Shown: positions 7,377 to 13,285 of the stretch, piece by piece
How the letters are laid out: every line of letters begins with the position of its first letter
Position numbering within the stretch: the first letter of the stretch is position 1
Assembly: GCA_002482005.1 (NCBI GenBank)
Contig: DLFD01000079.1
Coordinates: 1-28,370, forward strand
Direction of reading: 5' to 3'
DNA: 28,370 nucleotides
Source: Lachnospiraceae bacterium UBA7729
Lineage (GTDB): Bacteria; Bacillota; Clostridia; Lachnospirales; Lachnospiraceae
Translations under genes and position numbers: made by a program
Notes under the pieces: generated by a model
Databases searched by the model: none
Seen by the model: only the letters and a program-made list of their open reading frames with translations
What the model was told of the DNA's origin: nothing

Positions 7377-8149
7377 AGAAGTTTTGGAACTGGTTTCACG
7401 ATGACAGTGGAGGCAGGGTGCTCCGCCTTGAGGGGCCGATTGATGAGGATGACTTCTGGGGTGATTCTGTGACTCCGCAGGCTTTCAGGGATGACCTGAT
7501 GGCCGAAGATGGGGATATCACTATCTGGATCAATTCGCCGGGTGGTTCCGTCTGGGCCGCTGCGCAGATCTATACCATGATCCGGGATTATCCAGGCAGG
7601 GTTACGGTCAAGATTGATGCGATCGCCGCGTCGGCAGCGTCTGTCGTCGCAATGGCCGGGGACACGGTATATATGTCCCCTGTTTCGATGCTTATGATCC
7701 ATGATCCATCTACCATTGCCATGGGAAATGAGCGTGATATGGAAAAGGCTATCGAGACGCTGAAGGAAGTGAAGGAGAGCATCATCAACGCATATATTGC
7801 TAAAACCGGACTGCGGCATAATAAGATTGCGGAACTGATGAGCAATGAAACGTGGATGAACGCGAAAAAAGCGGTGGAGTTAGGTTTTGCAGACGAGATC
7901 CTTTACGAAAACAGTGAACCGGAGCCGGAAGATGATGGCGTTACGGTGGAGGCAAAACTCTTTTCTGCCAGACGTACAGACAGAGCGGTGCTGAACCGTC
8001 TGAGGATGGAGGCAGGGCCCGCCAAAGAGGAGCCGCAGGAGAAATCCCGGGCAGAACCCGGACTCCCGGCCATCGGCATGGATGGCAGGACGGAAACCGG
8101 GGCAATGCCCTATGAGATTCTTAAGAAACAGCTGGATTTCCTGAAATAA
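7373..8149 (+). CDS. Head maturation protease, ClpP-like
   Basis: 258-residue serine protease of the ClpP/S14 fold that trims scaffold and capsid precursor during prohead maturation. Visible signatures: ITIWINSPGGSVWAAAQIYT, the catalytic serine in DAIAASAASVVAMAGD (Ser87), and the catalytic histidine in MLMIHDPST (His110). The C-terminal ~80 residues are variable and Glu/Pro-rich, as often found where the protease is fused to a short scaffold-like segment. It starts with GTG at 7373, overlapping the portal stop. Its own stop lies inside a strong hairpin (see 8130-8164). Confidence 0.92.
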   Translation: MKKFWNWFHDDSGGRVLRLEGPIDEDDFWGDSVTPQAFRDDLMAEDGDITIWINSPGGSVWAAAQIYTMIRDYPGRVTVKIDAIAASAASVVAMAGDTVYMSPVSMLMIHDPSTIAMGNERDMEKAIETLKEVKESIINAYIAKTGLRHNKIAELMSNETWMNAKKAVELGFADEILYENSEPEPEDDGVTVEAKLFSARRTDRAVLNRLRMEAGPAKEEPQEKSRAEPGLPAIGMDGRTETGAMPYEILKKQLDFLK

Positions 8150-8164
8150 GGAACCAGCTTTTTT
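8130..8164 (+). terminator. Terminator-like hairpin between protease and capsid genes
   Basis: AGCTGG (8130-8135) pairs with CCAGCT (8154-8159), extended inward by TTCC/GGAA with a bulge, and is followed by a T-run to 8164. The protease stop codon lies in the loop. It could be a partial terminator or an mRNA 3' end stabiliser that tunes protease versus capsid amounts. Confidence 0.6.
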
Positions 8165-8195
8165 CATGCACAAAATTGAAAGGAAGGTATCTACC

Positions 8196-9437
8196 ATGAG
8201 TAAGATTATCGAACTGAGAAATAAGAGAAACACCCTGTGGGAGCAGACGAAGGCTTTTTTGGAAGACCACAGGGACGAGAACGGTCTGGTGAAGGCCGAG
8301 GCCGTCGAGCAGTACAACAGGATGGCTGCGGATGTGAAGGCGCTGGGCGATGAGATCACCCGCCTTGAGGAGCAGGCCGAGATGGATGCGAAGCTCTCCC
8401 AGCCGACTTCCACGCCGGTGCACGCCGATCCGAAGGATGGCAAGAAGAAAAACGTCCGTCCTACGGCGACGGCAGAGTATAACGAAGCCTTCTGGGACAT
8501 GCTCCGTGGTCGCATCACCAACGACGCCCTTGAGGGCCTTTCCATCGGGGAGGATGAGAAGGGCGGCTACACCGTGCCGGATGAGTTTGAAAGGAAGCTG
8601 GTCGAGGCGCTGGAGGAGAACAACATCTTCCGCTCCCTTGCGACGGTAATCCGCACCACGTCCGGTACCCGCAAGATCCCGATCGCGGAGGATTCCGGGG
8701 AAGCCAGCTGGATCGACGAGGGTGAGGAGATCCCGGAGGCAGATACGACCTTCGGCCAGACGACCCTTGCCGCCTACAAGATGGGAACCATGATCAAGAT
8801 CAGCAATGAGCTGCTGCATGATTCCGCTTTCGACCTTGCCTCCTATATCGCCCGCCGCTTTGGCGTCCGTATGGGCAACGCGGAGGAGAAGGCGTTCATC
8901 ACCGGCGACGGGCAGGGCAAGCCGCTGGGGCTGCTGGCGGAAACCGGCGGTGTTCCCGTCGGTGTCACTGCCGCAGCCGAGACCGCTGTGACCTTCGATG
9001 AGATCTTCGACCTCTACTACGCGCTGAAGAGCCCGTACAGGAAGAAGGCGAAGTTCCTCTGCAACGAGGCCCTGCTCCTGCAGCTGATGAAGATCAAGGA
9101 TAAGAACGACAACTATATCTGGAAGCCGTCCCTCGAAGTCGGCAAGCCGGATACGGTACTGTCCCGTCCGATCATCACGAGCTCCTATATGCCTGCCATC
9201 ACAAAGGGCGAGAAGGCACTGCTCTTTGGTGACTTCAGTTACTACTGGATCGCCGACAGGCAGAATCGCACCTTCAAGAGACTCAATGAGCTGTATGCCC
9301 GTACCGATCAGGTCGGCTTCATCTCCACCCAGAGAGTGGACGGAAAGCTGATCCTGCCGGAGGCGATCCAGGCCCTGAAGATGAAGGGCACCAAGGCAGC
9401 CAGCGGCGGCACCACGAATCCGACGACTGGCGGCTGA
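8196..9437 (+). CDS. Major capsid protein, HK97 family
   Basis: 413-residue capsid subunit. The first ~110 residues are a charged coiled-coil delta (scaffold) domain (MSKIIELRNKRNTLWEQTKA through DEITRLEEQAEM) that the upstream protease would remove. The shell domain follows with family motifs: GGYTVPDEFERKLVEAL, RSLATVIRTTSGTRKIPIAE, SWIDEGEEIPEADTTFGQ, KISNELLHDS, EEKAFITGDGQGKPLGLL, ALLFGDFSYYWIADRQ and VGFISTQRVDGKLI. The start at 8196 is placed by GAAAGGAAGG; an upstream in-frame ATG at 8166 lacks one and lies at the hairpin base. The C-terminal Gly/Thr tail (AASGGTTNPTTGG) is low complexity. Confidence 0.96.
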   Translation: MSKIIELRNKRNTLWEQTKAFLEDHRDENGLVKAEAVEQYNRMAADVKALGDEITRLEEQAEMDAKLSQPTSTPVHADPKDGKKKNVRPTATAEYNEAFWDMLRGRITNDALEGLSIGEDEKGGYTVPDEFERKLVEALEENNIFRSLATVIRTTSGTRKIPIAEDSGEASWIDEGEEIPEADTTFGQTTLAAYKMGTMIKISNELLHDSAFDLASYIARRFGVRMGNAEEKAFITGDGQGKPLGLLAETGGVPVGVTAAAETAVTFDEIFDLYYALKSPYRKKAKFLCNEALLLQLMKIKDKNDNYIWKPSLEVGKPDTVLSRPIITSSYMPAITKGEKALLFGDFSYYWIADRQNRTFKRLNELYARTDQVGFISTQRVDGKLILPEAIQALKMKGTKAASGGTTNPTTGG

Positions 9438-9458
9438 TGCGAAAGGGGGTAACCGGTC

Positions 9459-9791
9459 ATGGCATTGATTTCGCTTGAGGAAGCCAAAACGTACCTCCGG
9501 GTGGATTCGGCGGATGAGGATGCCATGACCGGCATCCTGCTTTCTTCCGCCTGTAAGCTCTGTGCGGATGTAGCAAGGCTCTCTGAAGAGCAGTGGGCGG
9601 CGGTGAATTCAGACGAAGAAACCTCCGCCCTTTATGCTGCCGATGAACTTGTGCATATCCGGGAGATCATGAAGGTGGCGATCCTCTATACGGTCGGCTA
9701 TCTATTTGAACACCGGGAGAAAGCAGACTATACGGAGCTGACCCTGACACTCCGGTCGCTCCTCTTTGCCATCCGGGAAGGGGTGGTGTGA
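9459..9791 (+). CDS. Head-tail connector protein (gp6-like)
   Basis: 110-residue adaptor that forms the first ring below the portal. The N-terminus MALISLEEAKTYLRVDSADE is the classic start of HK97 gp6-like/SPP1 gp15-like connectors, followed by helices with EDAMTGILLSSACKLCADVA and IREIMKVAILYTVGYLFEHR. The start follows GAAAGGGGGTAACC. Its stop overlaps the next start (TGATG). Confidence 0.88.
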   Translation: MALISLEEAKTYLRVDSADEDAMTGILLSSACKLCADVARLSEEQWAAVNSDEETSALYAADELVHIREIMKVAILYTVGYLFEHREKADYTELTLTLRSLLFAIREGVV

Positions 9792-10129
9792 TGAATATCG
9801 CAGGGATGCGGGTGCGGATCATCATCCAGAAAAATGAAACAGTGATCGACAAGTACGGCAACCATAAATCCGCATGGACGGACTATTTCACCTGTTGGGC
9901 TTCCGCCTCAAGGGGGAATACCAAAGCAGACGAAACGGAAGCTGCCGGTCATACGGAAGAGGAAGACCGGATGAACTTCACCGTCCGGTGGAGTAGCGAG
10001 ACCGATGCGGTGGACAGCAAACACTACCGCATCCTCCTCTATGGCCGGACTTATAACATTGTCGCCGTTGATGATCAGGGCTTTCGAAGGAAGAGCCGGA
10101 AGTTTACGGCACAGCTCGTGGAGAGGTGA
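9791..10129 (+). CDS. Phage head closure / head-tail adaptor
   Basis: 112-residue protein of the SPP1 gp16-like head-closure type, which seals the connector after packaging. It is recognised by small size, position after the gp6-like gene, and the pattern MNIAGMRVRIIIQKNETVID, then YGNHKSAWTDYFTCWASAS and a C-terminal beta-rich part (HYRILLYGRTYNIVAVDDQG) common to these adaptors. An upstream in-frame GTG at 9788 is possible; I prefer the ATG in the TGATG overlap. Confidence 0.8.
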   Translation: MNIAGMRVRIIIQKNETVIDKYGNHKSAWTDYFTCWASASRGNTKADETEAAGHTEEEDRMNFTVRWSSETDAVDSKHYRILLYGRTYNIVAVDDQGFRRKSRKFTAQLVER

Positions 10130-10134
10130 TGGCT

Positions 10135-10518
10135 ATGGGAAAGAAAGTATCCATTGACCAGCTGGCCGATGCAGTAAACGAACAGCTGCAGGAATACAAT
10201 AAGCTCTCCGCCGAGGTCGTAAAGGCTGCGGTCACGAAAGCCGGGAATGCGGTAAAGAAAGACATCGGTGCGAATGCTCCGAAGAAGACCGGACGCTATG
10301 CAAAGAGCTGGCGCACGAAGAAAACGAAGGAGACTTCGACAGAGCTTCAGGTAACCGTCTATTCTCCGACCCGGTATATGCTGGCCCATCTCCTCGAGCA
10401 CGGACATGCGAAACGCGGCGGCGGGAGGGTACGCGCCATCCCGCATATCGCACCGGCAGAGGAAGCGGCGGAAGAGGCGCTCAGGAAGGATATCGAAAGG
10501 GGGCTTAAGAGTGGATGA
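10135..10518 (+). CDS. HK97 gp10-like tail completion protein
   Basis: 127-residue protein of the HK97 gp10 family, involved in head-tail joining or tail completion. Typical features are the N-terminal helices (MGKKVSIDQLADAVNEQLQE), KKDIGANAPKKTGRYAKSWR (the conserved APxxTGxxxxS motif), TRYMLAHLLEHGHAKRGGG and PHIAPAEEAAEE. The ribosome site GGAGAGG at 10120-10126 is spaced best for ATG 10135, although ATG 10129 overlaps the preceding stop and GTG 10126 is also in frame. Confidence 0.88.
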   Translation: MGKKVSIDQLADAVNEQLQEYNKLSAEVVKAAVTKAGNAVKKDIGANAPKKTGRYAKSWRTKKTKETSTELQVTVYSPTRYMLAHLLEHGHAKRGGGRVRAIPHIAPAEEAAEEALRKDIERGLKSG

Positions 10519-10867
10519 AAATAAGATGCAGGATCTCATCGGCCTGCTTACGGAAACGGGGATTCCCTTTGCCTACGATCATTTCGCGGAAGGCGAATCA
10601 CCGGAGCCTCCGTTTATTACGTTTCTGATCCCGGCGTCGGACAACTTCTCCGCCGACGGGGTTGTGTATCTTAAGGTGGATGTCGTGCATATCGAGCTCT
10701 ATACCGATGAGAAGAATCCGGAAACGGAGGCCCAGGTAGAAGAAGTGCTCGATCGTCACGGCATTTTTTATGACAAGACCGAGGTCTGGATCGAGGAAGA
10801 GAAGCTCTACGAAGTCCTCTGGTCATTTGAAAGGAAGGTTACAGATAATGCCTACGAAGAAGAATAA
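10511..10867 (+). CDS. Tail terminator-like protein
   Basis: 118-residue protein in the slot of the tail terminator (lambda gpU/SPP1 gp17-like), which caps the tail tube and fixes its length. The pattern LIGLLTETGIPFAYDHFAEG, PPFITFLIPASDNFSADGVV, KVDVVHIELYTDEKNPETEA and VWIEEEKLYEVLWSFERKV matches the short Firmicute phage proteins found just before the major tail gene. The likely start is GTG 10511, seven bases after AAAGGGGG; no ATG is well placed. It overlaps the preceding gene by 8 bases and the next gene by 20. Confidence 0.78.
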   Translation: MDENKMQDLIGLLTETGIPFAYDHFAEGESPEPPFITFLIPASDNFSADGVVYLKVDVVHIELYTDEKNPETEAQVEEVLDRHGIFYDKTEVWIEEEKLYEVLWSFERKVTDNAYEEE

Positions 10868-11453
10868 GGTGAAATACAACCTGAAGAACGTGCATGCCGC
10901 CATCCTGACCAAAGGGGACGACGGCACATTTACCTATGCAAAGCCGGTGGCGATCCCGGGCGCGGTTTCTCTTTCCCTCGATGCGGAAGGGGAATCCTCC
11001 CCGTTCTATGCCGATGGTATCGTGTATTTCCGTTCGAGCTCCAACAACGGGTATTCCGGTGACCTGGAACTGGCCCTCATTCCGGAGTGGTTCCGCACGG
11101 ATATCCTGCAGGAGGAGAAGGACAGCAATGGTGTTCTGATCGAGCGATCCGATGTGACGGAATCCGTCTATTTCGCGCTGCTCTTTGAGTTTGACGGCGA
11201 TATCAACGCCATCCGCCATGTGCTCTATAACTGCACGGTGGCAAGACCGACGATCGAGTCCTCCACGAAGGAGGCGAGCATTGAGCCGGGAACGGAGACG
11301 CTCTCCATCACGGCAGACCCGAGGGAGGACGGCCTTGTGAAGTCCCGCACCGGCGATGAAACCACTACGGCAACCTATTACAACTGGTACAAGAACGTCT
11401 ATGTCCCGTCAGCCACAACCGGCGGTTCCGGCAGCAGCACGAGTGGTACCTGA
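10848..11453 (+). CDS. Major tail protein (phi13 family)
   Basis: 201-residue tail tube protein. The order VKYNLKNVHAAILTKGDDGT, PVAIPGAVSLSLDAEGESSP, FYADGIVYFRSSSNNGYSGD, LELALIPEWF and YFALLFEFDGD is characteristic of phi13/TP901-type major tail proteins, with a C-terminal segment (ITADPREDGLVKSRTG) that ends the tube fold. A Gly/Ser/Thr tail follows. ATG 10848 has GAAAGGAAGG 9 bases upstream; the open frame further up is shadow of the preceding gene. Position between the tail terminator and tail chaperone is as expected. Confidence 0.93.
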   Translation: MPTKKNKVKYNLKNVHAAILTKGDDGTFTYAKPVAIPGAVSLSLDAEGESSPFYADGIVYFRSSSNNGYSGDLELALIPEWFRTDILQEEKDSNGVLIERSDVTESVYFALLFEFDGDINAIRHVLYNCTVARPTIESSTKEASIEPGTETLSITADPREDGLVKSRTGDETTTATYYNWYKNVYVPSATTGGSGSSTSGT

Positions 11454-11468
11454 TAGGAGGAGGGAAGC

Positions 11469-11846
11469 ATGTTACAGAAAACAGTGAATATCTGCGGGAA
11501 GGATGTGAACTTCCGCTCCTCGGCCTCGGTGCCGAGACTCTACCGGGCCAAGTTCGGACGGGATATCTTCAAAGACCTCAGTAAGCTCGAGAAAGCCTAT
11601 AAGGAGAAGGGCGGCGAGGAAGGGAGCGCGATGGAGATCGAGGATCTGGAGATCTTCGAGAATGTCGCTTATATCATGGCCTTCCATGCTGACCCGACCA
11701 TCCCGAAGACGATCGATGAGTGGCTGGAGCAGTTTGATATGTTTTCCATCTATGAGGTGCTGCCGGAGATCCTTGAGCTCTGGGGCACCAACCTCATCAC
11801 GGATGTGGAGGCTAAAAAAAACCAAAGAAAAGCAGCCGGGAAATAA
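11469..11846 (+). CDS. Tail assembly chaperone (gpG-like)
   Basis: 125-residue zero-frame product of the tail chaperone pair, which coats the tape-measure protein and recruits tube subunits. MLQKTVNICGKDVNFRSSAS, then VPRLYRAKFGRDIFKDLSKL and DEWLEQFDMFSIYEVLPEIL match the Firmicute phage gpG-type family. The ribosome site is AGGAGGAGGGAAGC. Near its end lies the slippery heptamer A AAA AAC (11816-11822), 8 codons before its TAA stop, from which the longer GT-type form arises. Confidence 0.9.
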   Translation: MLQKTVNICGKDVNFRSSASVPRLYRAKFGRDIFKDLSKLEKAYKEKGGEEGSAMEIEDLEIFENVAYIMAFHADPTIPKTIDEWLEQFDMFSIYEVLPEILELWGTNLITDVEAKKNQRKAAGK

Positions 11847-12022
11847 CGACGGCGCTCTTTCTCCTTCGGTGTCTGGAGGTCGGGCTTTCCCTTTCGGATC
11901 TCGACCTTCTCACCATCGGAATGGTGCTGGACATCTGGACGGAGAAGGGGAATGACGGCGAGAAATATGAAGCGCAGGCAGAGATAAGAGAAGCAAATCA
12001 ACATGATTTTGATGTCTTTTGA
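11819..12022 (+). CDS. Tail chaperone -1 frameshift extension (gpGT-like)
   Basis: After a -1 slip on A AAA AAC (11816-11822) translation continues CCA AAG AAA AGC through EITTALFLLRCLEVGLSLSD, LDLLTIGMVLDIWTEKGND, and ends HDFDVF at TGA 12020-12022. This second segment is the typical T domain of Firmicute tail chaperones. It has no start codon of its own, so it is expected only as a fusion to the first 118 residues of the upstream protein, at a few percent of its level. A GC-rich stem might form just downstream but I could not establish a clear pseudoknot. Confidence 0.85.
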   Translation, partial: KPKKSSREITTALFLLRCLEVGLSLSDLDLLTIGMVLDIWTEKGNDGEKYEAQAEIREANQHDFDVF

Positions 12023-12027
12023 GCATG

Positions 12028-12060
12028 AAAAATCCCTGCATCCTTCCAGATACAGGGACT
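12028..12060 (-). terminator. Terminator of the toxin gene
   Basis: On the minus strand, TCCCTG and CAGGGA form a stem around a 14-base loop, followed by TTTTT. It lies just after the toxin stop codon and just beyond the end of the tail chaperone gene on the other strand. On the plus strand the T-tract is weak, so late tail transcription should pass. Confidence 0.75.
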
Positions 12061-12063
12061 TGA

Positions 12064-12711
12064 TTATGAGTTTGATTTTGCATTATTAAACAGGTCATCT
12101 ACTTCATCTGCCGTGAAACCGACATTTTTTAATGAATCAACACCTTTCTGGAGCTCTTCATCCAGATTTTGGCGGGTCATATCTCCGATAGCGACAGGTT
12201 TTTTGTGATTTGCAGATTGCACATTGCTCTCACTTGAGGCAAGGTGCTCTTCCATCAGATGGTAAATCCTGTCTATATCAGCAAAGAACAGCCGGATTCC
12301 TCGCTTATGGAGTTTCAGGTTATTGTGCAGGTTAGAGACAATCGTTTTGGCTGTGCCTTCGTGGAGGGTCAACGGCTGTCCCTGAGAAGTATGTATGTGA
12401 TCGAAGAAATCTGCGGTTACAGGGAACGCATTTTGAATAAGAAAGGCAGCATCCCTACCACCGCAATTTCCCAGCACGATTTTCGTGCAGCGGCCATATT
12501 TCGCTACTTGCTTATCATGAATGCCCTGAAACTTGGCATAGCGGGAAGAAACCGGGATCATCCAGAAAATATCGCTGTTTTGGGAATCCTTAACAGCCAA
12601 AAAGTGGGGACGATAATGCCCGTTCTCATAATTGGACATAAGTGTGTCATCCGCAGCAAGTTGAAAAAAAGAATCACTGATGTGATAGAAGTAACCTTCG
12701 GAAATAAGCAT
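12064..12711 (-). CDS. Type III toxin, CptN/ToxN-like endoribonuclease
   Basis: 215-residue protein that I assign to the ToxN/AbiQ superfamily, closest to the CptN branch. These toxins are endoribonucleases held inactive by processed RNA antitoxins. Landmarks: YFYHISDSFF (7-16), RPHFLAV (34-40), DIFWMIPVSSRYAKFQGIHD (47-66), KYGRCTKIVLGN (71-82), AFLIQNAFPVT (89-99), and a helix IRLFFADIDRIYHLMEEHL (139-157). A charged C-terminal extension (158-215) exceeds the usual family length. The start is ATG 12711, six bases after AGGAGA; the frame extends into the upstream terminator but has no reason to start there. The upstream repeats and terminator give independent support. Family membership is from motif recall plus architecture; catalytic residues are not proven here. 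Confidence 0.85.
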   Translation of the reverse strand: MLISEGYFYHISDSFFQLAADDTLMSNYENGHYRPHFLAVKDSQNSDIFWMIPVSSRYAKFQGIHDKQVAKYGRCTKIVLGNCGGRDAAFLIQNAFPVTADFFDHIHTSQGQPLTLHEGTAKTIVSNLHNNLKLHKRGIRLFFADIDRIYHLMEEHLASSESNVQSANHKKPVAIGDMTRQNLDEELQKGVDSLKNVGFTADEVDDLFNNAKSNS

Positions 12712-12717
12712 AGACTG

Positions 12718-12723
12718 TCTCCT
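12718..12723 (-). promoter_or_regulatory. Ribosome site of the toxin gene
   Basis: AGGAGA on the minus strand, six bases before ATG 12711. It decides the start and lies directly after the T-tract of the attenuating terminator, so only read-through transcripts carry it. Confidence 0.8.
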
Positions 12724-12726
12724 ATG

Positions 12727-12757
12727 AAAAAGCCCCACCTCCGCAAGGGAGATGGGG
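12727..12757 (-). terminator. Intrinsic terminator between RNA antitoxin and toxin
   Basis: On the minus strand CCCCA and TGGGG, plus GGAG/CTCC with one mismatch, form a stem with a 5-base loop, followed by C then TTTTT. In type III systems such a terminator keeps the antitoxin RNA in excess and lets only part of the transcripts reach the toxin. Its position between the repeat array and the toxin fits exactly. Confidence 0.88.
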
Positions 12758-12759
12758 TG

Positions 12760-12867
12760 AACATTTTCGTACCGAATAATTTGTCCCTCGCGCCATCGGT
12801 AAGCGAGAACATTTTCGCATCGAATAATTTATATTCCGCACCATCGATAAGCGGAAACATTTTCATT
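12760..12867 (-). repeat. Tandem 48-bp direct repeats of the antitoxin array
   Basis: Two complete 48-bp units (12760-12807 and 12808-12855) and a third partial copy of the unit end (12856-12867). On the plus strand each unit starts AACATTTTC. There are no spacers and the period is exact, as in a type III antitoxin array, not a CRISPR. Confidence 0.92.
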
Positions 12868-12870
12868 TAA

Positions 12871-12886
12871 AGAGACTTCTGTCTCT
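12871..12886 (-). other. 5' hairpin of the antitoxin transcript
   Basis: AGAGAC-AGAA-GTCTCT, a perfect 6-bp stem with a 4-base loop. It begins seven bases past the -10 box, so it would sit at the very 5' end of the RNA and could protect it. Confidence 0.65.
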
Positions 12887-12892
12887 GCTTAC

Positions 12893-12920
12893 ATTATAGC
12901 CATTATCCGAAAGAATGCAA
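12893..12920 (-). promoter_or_regulatory. Sigma-A promoter of the type III system
   Basis: Minus strand: TTGCAT (12920-12915), 16-base spacer, then a perfect TATAAT (12898-12893). It is the best consensus promoter in the window and is placed so that transcription starts near 12886, at the base of the 5' hairpin. It faces against the tail operon. Confidence 0.85.
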
Positions 12921-12952
12921 TGGATTTTCTATGAATTTTTAGGGAGAATCTT

Positions 12953-13261
12953 ATGGAGATGATCTGTAACAAATGCGGTGCGGTGATCCCGAAACCGGAT
13001 CTTAAGACCATCCGGGCCGGAGAGATCGAACACACCTACTTTTTATGCCCGGACTGCGGGGAAGCCTACCGGGTCAGCACGACGGATAAGCATCTGCGCA
13101 AGCGCATTGAGGATTATAACAGGATGTCTGCCCGTGTAAGGAATGGAACATGTACAAAAGAATTCCAGAAGCGGGTGCAGAAAGTAAAGGAAGACAATGT
13201 ACGAAGGAGCCGGGAGCTTGCGAAAACGCATCCACTGGCTCCTTTATTGCAGGCGGAATAA
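12953..13261 (+). CDS. Zinc-ribbon protein upstream of the tape measure
   Basis: 102-residue protein with two CxxC knuckles (Cys5/Cys8 in MICNKCG and Cys32/Cys35 in LCPDCG) that would bind one zinc ion, followed by a long basic helix (DKHLRKRIEDYNRMSARVRN to the C-terminus). It looks like a small nucleic-acid- or protein-binding factor. Its place between tail chaperone and tape measure suggests a tail assembly or regulatory role, but I cannot name one. ATG 12953 follows AGGGAGA. With the cassette on the other strand between it and the chaperone, it has no obvious promoter of its own and presumably relies on the late operon transcript. Confidence 0.75.
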   Translation: MEMICNKCGAVIPKPDLKTIRAGEIEHTYFLCPDCGEAYRVSTTDKHLRKRIEDYNRMSARVRNGTCTKEFQKRVQKVKEDNVRRSRELAKTHPLAPLLQAE

Positions 13262-13285
13262 GGAAGGAAAGGAGGCGCAGCATAT

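Larger units (their letters stand above)
12760..12886 (-). ncRNA. Type III RNA antitoxin (CptI-like), two 48-nt repeats
   Basis: Transcribed leftwards from the promoter at 12893-12920. It begins with a 5' hairpin (AGAGAC-AGAA-GTCTCT, 12886-12871), then a partial repeat end, then two full 48-nt units (12855-12808 and 12807-12760). In each unit bases 1-5 pair with 17-21 (CUCGC/GCGAG or UCCGC/GCGGA) and bases 7-12 with 33-38 (UACCGA/UCGGUA or UAUCGA/UCGAUG), forming an H-type pseudoknot. Base pairs 1/21, 2/20 and 9/36 change on both sides between units. Each unit ends GAAAAUGUU, a likely toxin processing site. The transcript should end at the terminator 12757-12727. Confidence 0.88.

Noticed and set aside
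12760..12867. CRISPR array
   Set aside because: The repeats are directly adjacent with no spacers, differ from each other in a compensatory way, and are followed by a terminator and toxin gene.
12244..12870. 208-codon plus-strand frame across the type III cassette
   Set aside because: Its C-terminal repeats (NIFVPNN, NIFASNN) are the antitoxin array read backwards; the minus-strand promoter, terminators and toxin explain the region better.
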